A stretch of 64,000 bases of DNA, from the NCBI GenBank assembly GCA_903642235.1, contig CAHJWL010000001.1:248001-312000 (forward strand), given 5' to 3'. Origin of the DNA: Acidobacteriaceae bacterium (GTDB taxonomy: Bacteria; Acidobacteriota; Terriglobia; Terriglobales; Acidobacteriaceae). Position 1 is the first letter of the stretch. Every line of letters starts with the position of its first letter. The notes below the pieces were generated by a model that had not been told where the DNA came from, searched no databases, and saw only the letters and a list, made by a program, of their open reading frames with translations. Both the position numbers and the translations under genes were made by a program. Below, piece by piece: positions 43,083 through 51,039 of the stretch.

Positions 43083-45116
43083 ATGAGCACGCCCCCGAAC
43101 CCGAATCCGTGGCAGCCGCCCAGCCCCGCTCCAACGCGTCCGCCTGCTCGCCCCAGCGGCCGCATCCGGAGAAGGGAAGAGAAGGTCTCGCTCGGCAAGC
43201 TGCACGCCAGTCAATACATGGTCGCCGCGGTCCTCGCCATCCTTGTCGCCGGCCTGTATCGCCTGCAGGTCGTTGGCGCGGAGAACTATCGTGTTCTTGC
43301 TGAAGCCAACCGCATCCGCAAGATCCCCGTGCTTGCGCCGCGCGGCCGCCTGCTCGACCGTGAAGGCCGCCTCCTCGTCGACAACTATCCCTCTGTCACC
43401 TGCTATATCCTGCGCGATCAGGTCCGTGACGCGGCCGCCCAGCTCCCCCTCATCGCCGAGGGCCTGCACATGCCTGTCGAGCAGATAGAGACCATCCTCA
43501 ATCGCTTTGCTGCCGTGCCCCGCTTTCAGTCCATACCGCTCAAGCAGGACATCACACCGGACGAGCAAGCCTTCCTTGAGGCTCATCGCAACGAGCTGCC
43601 GGCCCTTGAACTTCGGGATGAGCAGCGCCGGCTCTACCCGCGCGACGGCTTCGCGGCCCATCTCATCGGGTACGTCGGCGAGGTCTCAGAAGCCATGCTC
43701 AACGACTCCCGCTACGCCTTCTACGAGTCCGGCGATGTTGTCGGCCGATCCGGCGTTGAGCAGACCTACGACGCCCTGCTCCGCGGAACCGACGGCTCCC
43801 GCGACGTTCTGGTCAACTCCCACGGCAAGGAACTCGGCCAGGTTCGGCAGGAGTCGGCTGTTCCCGGCAAAGATCTTCGCCTCACGATCGATCTCGACGT
43901 GCAGAAGGCCGCCGAACAGGCCCTCGATGGCAAGATTGGCGCAATTGTCGCCATGGATCCGCACACCGGCGAGATCCTCGCTCTCGCCAGCCGTCCCACC
44001 TTCGACCCCAACCAGTTTTCCGTCCACCTTACCAAGACCTACTGGAACGAGATTCTCAACAATCCCGATCACCCGCTTCTTGATAAAGCCATTCAGGCCC
44101 AGCTCGCTCCTGGCTCCACCTTCAAGATCATCATGTCCGTCGCGGGCCTTCAGGAGGCCGTCGCGCAGACTATGCATGTCCAGTGCTCCGGCGGCGCCAG
44201 CTTCTACGGGCACTACTTTAAGTGCGACAAGGTTCACGGCATGGTCGACATCTACCATGCCATCCCCTGGTCCTGCGACACCTTCTACTACACTCTCGCC
44301 AACCGCCTCGGCATAGACACCATCGCCAGGTACGCCGACGCCCTCGGCTTCGGCCAGCGCACCGGTATCGATCTGCCCGACGAGGCCTCTGGCACCATGC
44401 CGTCCTCCGCCTGGAAGATGAAAAACTTTCACGAGAAGTGGTACGCCGGCGAGACCATCTCCGTCGGCATCGGCCAGGGCGCCATTGCGGCCACCCCACT
44501 CCAACTCGCCCGCGCCATCGGCGGTATTGCTTCGGGCGGCGCCCTCAAACGACCCCACATTGTCTTCACCGATGAGGTCGACCCGGCTCAGTTGGAGGCC
44601 GTTCACGAGACCTTTTCGGGCGCTGGAAACCGGAACGTTCCCATCTCCGCCGATACCTGGCAGATCATCACGGATGCCATGGCCCAGACCACCACAGCAG
44701 GCGGCACCGCCTTCGCCTCGCACCTGGAAGGCGTCGATTTCGCCGGCAAAACCGGCACGGCCCAGGTCATCGGCCACGACGCCCTTGCCCGTGCCGGCAA
44801 GAGCCATCGCACCGTTCCCAACTCCTGGTTCGTCGGGCTCGCTCCACGTCGCAATCCCGATATTGTCGTCGCCGTCCTTTGGGAGAACGGCGACTGGGGA
44901 TCCAACTCCGCCAAACTCGCCGCCCGCGTGATTGAAGCCTTTGTCAACAAACAACGTCAGGGAGCCAACAACGTCCGCGAGGTTGCCGAGGTGACCGCGG
45001 CACCGGCAGTCCCCGCGGAGGTACCTGTCCCGCGGAGATCTCCCGCCACTCCGCCCGTCGGCACTCCGTCGCAGGCAGAGGCGGCTCCATCCGAAGATCC
45101 TCCACCGGCTGAGTAG
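43083..45116 (+). CDS. mrdA: Penicillin-binding protein 2 (elongation transpeptidase)
   Basis: 677 residues. A Pro-rich cytoplasmic N-terminus (residues 1-30) is followed by one membrane helix (about 45-62), the PBP dimerisation domain (RGRLLDREGRLLVDN) and the transpeptidase domain. SxxK is in PGSTFK (Ser345), the second motif is SCD in IPWSCDTFYY, and KTGT starts at Lys556. It cross-links peptidoglycan during elongation. No rodA follows; instead a LOV-type kinase gene starts 123 bases downstream. An inverted pair TCCAGAGC/GCTCTGGA (45137-45182) between them may act as a terminator. Confidence 0.95.
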   Translation: MSTPPNPNPWQPPSPAPTRPPARPSGRIRRREEKVSLGKLHASQYMVAAVLAILVAGLYRLQVVGAENYRVLAEANRIRKIPVLAPRGRLLDREGRLLVDNYPSVTCYILRDQVRDAAAQLPLIAEGLHMPVEQIETILNRFAAVPRFQSIPLKQDITPDEQAFLEAHRNELPALELRDEQRRLYPRDGFAAHLIGYVGEVSEAMLNDSRYAFYESGDVVGRSGVEQTYDALLRGTDGSRDVLVNSHGKELGQVRQESAVPGKDLRLTIDLDVQKAAEQALDGKIGAIVAMDPHTGEILALASRPTFDPNQFSVHLTKTYWNEILNNPDHPLLDKAIQAQLAPGSTFKIIMSVAGLQEAVAQTMHVQCSGGASFYGHYFKCDKVHGMVDIYHAIPWSCDTFYYTLANRLGIDTIARYADALGFGQRTGIDLPDEASGTMPSSAWKMKNFHEKWYAGETISVGIGQGAIAATPLQLARAIGGIASGGALKRPHIVFTDEVDPAQLEAVHETFSGAGNRNVPISADTWQIITDAMAQTTTAGGTAFASHLEGVDFAGKTGTAQVIGHDALARAGKSHRTVPNSWFVGLAPRRNPDIVVAVLWENGDWGSNSAKLAARVIEAFVNKQRQGANNVREVAEVTAAPAVPAEVPVPRRSPATPPVGTPSQAEAAPSEDPPPAE

Positions 45117-45239
45117 CCCAGGTCCTCCTCGAGATCTCCAGAGCCGGAAAGGCTGGTGTGTCCGCCCTCCCGGAGCTCTGGACGTTTCCTCGATGGAATC
45201 CTTAACCTGAGGTAAAACATAGAACAAGGGGCCTGAACG

Positions 45240-46787
45240 ATGAACGAGGCACACCAGATGCTGGAGCAGACCGCCGTCAGAGAACAGCCGTCAAGAGACA
45301 CAGTCTCCTTCGCAAAAGCAGGCGTTGGACTTTTGATCGAGGACGGCCCAACCTCCCGTCTTCTCGAAGGTCTGGCCGTGCAACTGGACCTCATCCCCAC
45401 CGCTCTGCAAGCGTCGGCGCTGGATGCGGAACATCTTGTCGGTCTCGAGCTCATCATCGCGGACGAAGATCTGGCCTATGTACTACGGTCTTCACTGCGC
45501 CGTCGTGAGGAGAGCGCTGAACATGTACACCCGGCCCTGATCGCCATCCGCCAGCGGGACGCCCGTCCACCCCAGGAAGACGCCGGTGTCGTGTTTGAGG
45601 GCATTCTCACCGTTCCGCAGGAACCCGCCTTTCTCCTTGCGCAGCTCAGCATCATCCTCTTTGCGCATCGAGCCTACATCCGCCGCTTCCGCTCTGCCAT
45701 GGAAGAGCTGCAGCTCAACCGGCGTATCTTCCGTTCGGTCACCAGCGGCATCTCGATCGCCAGCGCTACTGAGCCCGACATGCCGCTCGTCTACGTCAAT
45801 CCCGCTTTTGAGGTGATGACCGGCTACAGTTTTGAGGACGTACAGGGCAAGAACTGCCGCTTTCTGCAGCAGGATGAACACGACCAGCCGGGCCTGACCC
45901 TCATCAGGGAAGCCATCAACGGACGACGCGAGATCGTGGCTATCCTCAGGAACTATCGAAAAGATGGCAGCTTCTTCTGGAATGAGCTCTCGCTCTCACC
46001 TATCAGAAATCGCGACGGCAAGGTCACGCATGTCGTCGGCATTCAGATGGATGTCACGACCCGGGTCGAGTTCGAGTCGGCGCTGCGCGAAAGTGAGAAG
46101 CTCGCCGCGGTAGGCCGTCTGGCCGCGTCCATCGCGCACGAGATCAATAACCCGCTTGAGGCCGTGACCAATCTCCTCTATCTCGCGCGCGAATCTGAAG
46201 ACAGGGCAGAGGTGCGCGGCTACGTTGTGCAGGCAGAGGAAGAGTTGCGCCGCGCCTCGCAGATCACCTCCCAGTCTCTCCGTTTCTACAAGCAATCGAG
46301 CAAACCCGTCGCCGTCCGTCCTTCCGGCCTGCTCGATGCTGTGCTCGACCTCTATCAGGGCAAGCTCATCAACGCCAATATCAAGGTTGAGCGCCGGGAA
46401 CGGATGTGCGAGTCGATCGTCTGTCTCGAAAGTGAGATCAGGCAGGTACTCGCAAATCTCATCCGCAACGCTATTGATGCGATGTCGGGCTCCGGGGGCC
46501 GCCTGATAATCCGCAGTCACGAAGCGTCCGAGTGGCGCTCCGGTTCGAAGGGCGTCATCATCACGATTGCCGATACAGGCACCGGGATGAGCCCCAGCAC
46601 GCTCAAGAACCTCTATACCGCCTTCTTTTCCACAAAAGGCATCGGCGGAACCGGCCTTGGACTCTGGGTCTCAAGCGAGATCGTCACACGCCATCAGGGC
46701 AGCCTGCGCGTGCGCAGCCGGCAGAGTGATGCGGGGAGTTGGACGGTCTTCGAGCTGTATCTGCCCTACCAGGGCCTTGCCACTTGA
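45240..46787 (+). CDS. LOV-domain sensor histidine kinase
   Basis: 515 residues. The N-terminal 145 residues look like a degenerate receiver domain (LELIIADEDLAYVLR). The PAS domain (about 160-275) is a true LOV domain: NPAFEVMTGYS, GKNCRFLQ with the photoactive Cys206, RNYRKDGSFFWNELSLSPI and VGIQMDVT. Photoactive LOV domains bind flavin and form a blue-light-induced cysteinyl adduct. The kinase part has His300 in SIAHEINNPLEAV, NLIRNAIDAM and DTGTGMS, GGTGLGLWVSSEI. No membrane helix; soluble. A response regulator is not encoded next to it. Confidence 0.9.
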   Translation: MNEAHQMLEQTAVREQPSRDTVSFAKAGVGLLIEDGPTSRLLEGLAVQLDLIPTALQASALDAEHLVGLELIIADEDLAYVLRSSLRRREESAEHVHPALIAIRQRDARPPQEDAGVVFEGILTVPQEPAFLLAQLSIILFAHRAYIRRFRSAMEELQLNRRIFRSVTSGISIASATEPDMPLVYVNPAFEVMTGYSFEDVQGKNCRFLQQDEHDQPGLTLIREAINGRREIVAILRNYRKDGSFFWNELSLSPIRNRDGKVTHVVGIQMDVTTRVEFESALRESEKLAAVGRLAASIAHEINNPLEAVTNLLYLARESEDRAEVRGYVVQAEEELRRASQITSQSLRFYKQSSKPVAVRPSGLLDAVLDLYQGKLINANIKVERRERMCESIVCLESEIRQVLANLIRNAIDAMSGSGGRLIIRSHEASEWRSGSKGVIITIADTGTGMSPSTLKNLYTAFFSTKGIGGTGLGLWVSSEIVTRHQGSLRVRSRQSDAGSWTVFELYLPYQGLAT

Positions 46788-46934
46788 GAGCCTGCACGCA
46801 GCGGTTCGGTTCTCTCGTGCAGGATGCAAAGATCATGCTGATCACGAAGGTCTTCACCTCTGATCTTCATGCACATGACGGAAAGCTGCCGCGGCAGGCT
46901 GCCATCCTCGGCTCGATCGTCATCTGAGCTAGCT

Positions 46935-47147
46935 ATGACCTATGATCCGCGCAAGGCCATCAACGCTCCAGGTACCAGCCCCGACCGGGGTATGAATGCT
47001 AAGAACTACATTGTGATTATCATCATCGCCGTTGTGGTCCTGCTTAGCTTTATCGCGGTCTTTGCGCTGCGTACCGGCTCCTCGGGCGCGGTGGGTCGAA
47101 AGCCGCCCACCCCGGCTACCCAGCCTTCCGGTCCCGCACCGCAGTAG
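46935..47147 (+). CDS. Small single-pass membrane protein (70 aa)
   Basis: 70 residues from the ATG at 46935. One membrane helix (YIVIIIIAVVVLLSFIAVFA) flanked by a hydrophilic N-terminus and a Pro/Thr-rich tail. Unknown function. Follows the LOV kinase gene by about 150 bases on the same strand. Confidence 0.5.
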   Translation: MTYDPRKAINAPGTSPDRGMNAKNYIVIIIIAVVVLLSFIAVFALRTGSSGAVGRKPPTPATQPSGPAPQ

Positions 47148-47261
47148 CGTGTCCAATCCTTGTCTTCACCGAGAGCGTCGCGCCGTTCCCGCCTGATTTC
47201 CCTCTGACCAGGGAAACGCATACTATGTCCTCGACATCTTCCCCGGTCGAGGACATTCACT

Positions 47262-49385
47262 TTGCTCAAGCAGCTTCGCGCCCTCCTTCCACTCGCCCTC
47301 TGCTCCATACTCTCTCTCGCTCAGACGGCCCCTCAGCCTGTCCGCTATCCCTCTACCCCCCTCGTCACTCACAACCCGTACTTCTCCATCTGGTCTGACA
47401 CTGACGACCTCACAGCCTCCAACACCGTTCACTGGACAGGCAAGCCTCAGCCCATCGCCGGCCTGTTTCGGGTTGATGGCAAAACCATGCGCTTTATGGG
47501 TGCAAGCCCGCGGGAACTCCCCGCCATGCAGCAGATCGCGCACACTGTCACCCCCACCCACACCCGTTACAGCTTCACCGGCGGCGGTGTGCAGCTCGAT
47601 CTCACCTTTTTCACTCCTACCATCCTCTCTGACCTCGACGTCCTCTCCCGCCCCGTCACCTACATCAGCTACACGGTGAAATCCATCGACGGCGCCTCTC
47701 ACCAGGACGCGTCCGTCCTGACTGATGTTGGCCCGGTTATCGCTGTCAACGCCCCCGGCGAGGCCGTCACCTACGCCCGCAATCAGACCGAGACTCAGAC
47801 CGTCCTCTCCGTCGGCTCCCGCGACCAGCGCATCCTCAACCGCTCTGGCGACGACCTCCGCATTGATTGGGGTTACTTTCACCTCTCCGTGCCGAAGGAT
47901 GAGGAGTCCCTCTCCGCCATCGTGCGGAACACCTCCGTCTCCGAAGACGGCACGTTCGCAACCACCGGGCTCCTCCCCAAAGCCGACGATATGGATGCCT
48001 CGCCCGTCGTTGGTCGCGGTGACGCCCACCTCGCCACGGAACTGCTCTTTCACACCGTCTCCGCCCAACCCGTCACCCGCCACGTCCTCGTCTCCTACAC
48101 CGAGGGCTACGCCATCCAGTACCTTGAGCGGAATCTGAAACCCTGGTGGCAGCGCAACGGCCAGGCCGTCTCCGCCATGCTCGACCAGGCCGAGCGCGAG
48201 ATGCCCGCCCTCGAGCAGCGAGGGAACGCATTTGACACCACCCTCACCGCCGATCTAACGAAGACCGCAGGCGCCAACTACGCCAATCTCTGCATCCTCG
48301 CTTATCGCCAGGCCTGGGCCGCCCATGGCTTCGTCGCCGACCTCGACGGCAAACCTCTCGTCTTCGGCAAGGAAAACTTCTCAAACGGCTCCATCGGCAC
48401 CGTTGACGTCCTCTACCCCGCCTCCCCGCTCTTTCTCTTCTTTAACCCCGTTCTGCTCGAAGCCGAACTCCGCCCTTTGATGGAGTACACGGCACTTCCC
48501 AACCGCTGGCGCTTTCCCTTTGCCCCGCACGATCTCGGCACCTACCCGCTCGCTAACGGGCAGACCTACGGCGGCGGTGAAAAGACCGAAGAAGACCAGA
48601 TGCCTGTCGAAGAGTCCGGCAACATGCTGCTCATGCTCGACGCCGTCGCCCGTGCGCCCCTCAATGGCAAGCCCGACGGCAAGCCCAACCTCGCCCTCGC
48701 CGAGCAATACTGGCCCAAGATCACCCAGTGGGCCGAGTTCCTGAAAGCCCACGGCCTCGACCCCGAAAACCAGCTCACCACAGACGACTTCGCCGGCCAT
48801 GTCACCCATAACGCCAACCTCGCCCTCAAGGCCATCGACGCCCTCGAGGCCTACGCCGATCTCGCTAAACTCCAGGGCAAAAACGACGTAGCCCGCGACT
48901 ACTCAAAGACCGCCCACGACTACGCGACCAAGTGGATCGCCATGGACAAGGAAGGCGACCACTACAAGCTCGCCTACGACTCTCCCAACACCTGGAGCCA
49001 GAAGTACAACCTCGTCTGGGATCAGCTCCTCGGCTACAACCTCTTTCCCAAGTCCCTCCGCGACTCCGAGATCGCCTTCTACAAGACCAAGATCAACAAA
49101 TACGGCCTCCCCCTCGACAGCCGCAAGGACTATACCAAGCTCGACTGGTCGCTCTGGACTGCCACCCTGGCCTCGAACCCCGCTGACTTCAACGCCATCA
49201 TGGATCCCATCGCCGTCTGGCTTAACGAAACTCCCAGTCGCGTTCCACTCCCAGACTGGTACGACACGGTGACCGGCAAGCAGGAGCCCTTCCAGGCCCG
49301 TTCCGTCGTCGGTGGCGTCTTCATCAAAGCCCTCGCCGACAAACAACTCACCGATAAATGGCGCGCGGAGGCCGCCGGGAAATAA
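47262..49385 (+). CDS. Secreted glutaminase-like protein (DUF4964/DUF5127/DUF4965/DUF1793)
   Basis: 707 residues from a TTG at 47262 with GAGGA upstream; no suitable ATG starts before the conserved N-terminus. Signal peptide to about residue 21. PLVTHNPYFSIWSDTDDLTA is the DUF4964-type start; DUF5127 follows; the C-terminal half, an all-helical domain (DUF4965/1793), has NWxDEEGN-like equivalents such as QMPVEESGNMLLMLDAVA and LVWDQLLGYNLFP. Fungal homologues (GtaA) are extracellular glutaminases. Substrate in Acidobacteria is unproven. Confidence 0.85.
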   Translation: MLKQLRALLPLALCSILSLAQTAPQPVRYPSTPLVTHNPYFSIWSDTDDLTASNTVHWTGKPQPIAGLFRVDGKTMRFMGASPRELPAMQQIAHTVTPTHTRYSFTGGGVQLDLTFFTPTILSDLDVLSRPVTYISYTVKSIDGASHQDASVLTDVGPVIAVNAPGEAVTYARNQTETQTVLSVGSRDQRILNRSGDDLRIDWGYFHLSVPKDEESLSAIVRNTSVSEDGTFATTGLLPKADDMDASPVVGRGDAHLATELLFHTVSAQPVTRHVLVSYTEGYAIQYLERNLKPWWQRNGQAVSAMLDQAEREMPALEQRGNAFDTTLTADLTKTAGANYANLCILAYRQAWAAHGFVADLDGKPLVFGKENFSNGSIGTVDVLYPASPLFLFFNPVLLEAELRPLMEYTALPNRWRFPFAPHDLGTYPLANGQTYGGGEKTEEDQMPVEESGNMLLMLDAVARAPLNGKPDGKPNLALAEQYWPKITQWAEFLKAHGLDPENQLTTDDFAGHVTHNANLALKAIDALEAYADLAKLQGKNDVARDYSKTAHDYATKWIAMDKEGDHYKLAYDSPNTWSQKYNLVWDQLLGYNLFPKSLRDSEIAFYKTKINKYGLPLDSRKDYTKLDWSLWTATLASNPADFNAIMDPIAVWLNETPSRVPLPDWYDTVTGKQEPFQARSVVGGVFIKALADKQLTDKWRAEAAGK

Positions 49386-49450
49386 ACTCGCTCTCGAACG
49401 TCAGGAGCCCTCCACGACACTGGCATCCCGGCCGCAGTGGAGGGGCCCGC

Positions 49451-49586
49451 TTCTGCCGTTGTCGTTGCCTGTTCTTTGGTTGTCGTCCCGTAGGGATCTG
49501 CTTCTCTACCGCAACCCCGCCGCCACCCCGTTCATCTCCCCGCAACACGCACCCGCCACCCTAGACCCACACCCATGCGCCTCCGC
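49451..49586 (+). repeat. Tandem direct duplication, unit 1 (136 bp)
   Basis: Begins TTCTGCCGTTGTC, contains a dispersed repeat copy (about 49474-49512), and ends in CACACCCATGCGCCTCCGC. It is nearly identical to the following unit, including a decoy ATGCGCCTCC start at 49575. Confidence 0.88.
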
Positions 49587-49719
49587 TTCTGCCGTTGTCA
49601 TTGCCTGTCTTTGATTGTCATCCCGTAGGGATCTGCTTCTCTACCGCAGACCCCGCCGCCACCCATTCATCTCTCCGCAACACGCACCCGCCACCCTAGA
49701 CCCACACCCATGCGCCTCC
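49587..49719 (+). repeat. Tandem direct duplication, unit 2 (about 135 bp), includes the phosphodiesterase start codon
   Basis: Begins TTCTGCCGTTGTC, contains a second dispersed repeat copy (about 49609-49645), and runs into the real start ATGCGCCTCC at 49710. A few substitutions and one indel separate it from unit 1. Confidence 0.88.
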
Positions 49720-50864
49720 TCACCACCCTCCTCCTCACCACCCTCTCCACCATGGCAAACGCCCAGCAGAACCCCTACCTCCAGCTCATGACCTCCGCCT
49801 GGGCTCACGCGCAAGCCCACGGCGTCAAAGTACGCCCCGTCCTCTCCCCCGACGACGGGGCGGTCCTCAATAAATCCATCCCCCTTGCCGACCTCCACGC
49901 CGCCGGCTTCCGCATCGTCCCCTGGAACCCCAACGACGCCGAGACCATCCGCGCCGAGATCCGCATGGGCGTCGACGGTCTCATCACCGATCGCCCCGAC
50001 ATCCTCCAGCAGGTTCTCGCCGAAGAACGCGCCGCCGCCACTACCTACACCCAGAGCGAGTACCTCAAGGACTTCGACGTCTCGGCCCACCGCGGCGGGC
50101 GCGGCCTCCGCCCGGAAAACACCCTGCCTTCCTTCGAGTCCGGCATGGACCACCTCGTCACCACCCTCGAAACCGACACCGGCGTCACCACCGACCACGT
50201 CTCCCTCATCTGGCACGACCAGTTCCTCAACCCCGAGCACTGCCGCCGCGCCGACGGCGCCCCCTACACGATGGCAAATCGCGTCTACGTCCGCGACCTC
50301 TCCATGACCGACGCGCAACGTAACTTCGTCTGTGACAAATTGAACCCGAAGTTCCCCGACCAGAAGAACGACGTCGCTCTCTCCCCCGTCTCCGTCGCCT
50401 TCGCCGCGAAAGAAGGCATGCTGAGCCCCTACGCGCCCACGGACGCCGAACAGCTCTTCCGCTTCACCCGCTTCTACGCCGAGTGGTACCGCACCGGCCC
50501 CGGTGCCTCCAGCCCGCACGCCGCCGAACGCGCCCACACCGGCGCAACCGTCCGCTTCAACCTCGAAACCAAGATCCTCCCCGACCACGTCCCCACTCCC
50601 GCCCACCTCCCGGCCGGCATCACGCCCGACATGCTCCAAAACCACACCGTCGGCCCCCAGCTCTTTGTCGACACCCTCGTCGGCGCCATTAAGCGCCAGA
50701 GCATGGAGTCCCGCTCCGAGATCCAGTCCTTCGACTTCCGCACCCTTCTCCTCGTCGAGGAGCAGCACCCCGAGATCCCCACCTACTACCTCACTGAAGA
50801 CGCCCGCCTCTTCTCCACGGACTTCGTCCCCGCCCTCCTCCGCCAACCCGCCACCAACCGCTGA
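49710..50864 (+). CDS. Secreted glycerophosphodiester phosphodiesterase, circularly permuted
   Basis: 384 residues with a signal peptide (1-18). The GDPD parts are in swapped order. Residues about 20-105 hold what is normally the C-terminal end of the barrel (AHGVKVRPVLSPDDGAVLN, FRIVPWNPNDAETI, MGVDGLITDRPDIL). Residues from 124 hold the normal beginning: HRGGRGLRPENTL (His127), Glu154/Asp156 in LETDTG, and His169-Asp170. The chain ends at SFDFRTLLLV and YYLTED, where the missing C-terminal block would usually follow. All catalytic residues are present. It would release glycerol-3-phosphate from deacylated phospholipids. Confidence 0.88.
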   Translation: MRLLTTLLLTTLSTMANAQQNPYLQLMTSAWAHAQAHGVKVRPVLSPDDGAVLNKSIPLADLHAAGFRIVPWNPNDAETIRAEIRMGVDGLITDRPDILQQVLAEERAAATTYTQSEYLKDFDVSAHRGGRGLRPENTLPSFESGMDHLVTTLETDTGVTTDHVSLIWHDQFLNPEHCRRADGAPYTMANRVYVRDLSMTDAQRNFVCDKLNPKFPDQKNDVALSPVSVAFAAKEGMLSPYAPTDAEQLFRFTRFYAEWYRTGPGASSPHAAERAHTGATVRFNLETKILPDHVPTPAHLPAGITPDMLQNHTVGPQLFVDTLVGAIKRQSMESRSEIQSFDFRTLLLVEEQHPEIPTYYLTEDARLFSTDFVPALLRQPATNR

Positions 50865-50883
50865 TACCTCTGCTCCCGCCCGT

Positions 50884-50938
50884 GCCGTTGCCCGTCCTTT
50901 TTGGTTGTCATCCCGTAGGGATCTGCTTCTCTACTAAC
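50884..50938 (+). repeat. Dispersed repeat copy after the phosphodiesterase gene
   Basis: GCCGTTGCCCGTCCTTTTTG, then GTTGTCATCCCGTAGGGATC and TGCTTCTCTAC. The left part matches the beginning of the 136-bp units upstream of the gene, so the gene is flanked by related sequence in direct orientation. Confidence 0.85.
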
Positions 50939-51039
50939 GCCCCTCTCGCTGGCCGCACACTCCTCCACAAACCCCTCTGCAACCTCCCCGTAACACTCAC
51001 GTCATTTCCCAGACACAAACGCCCCGTACCCTCACCTCC

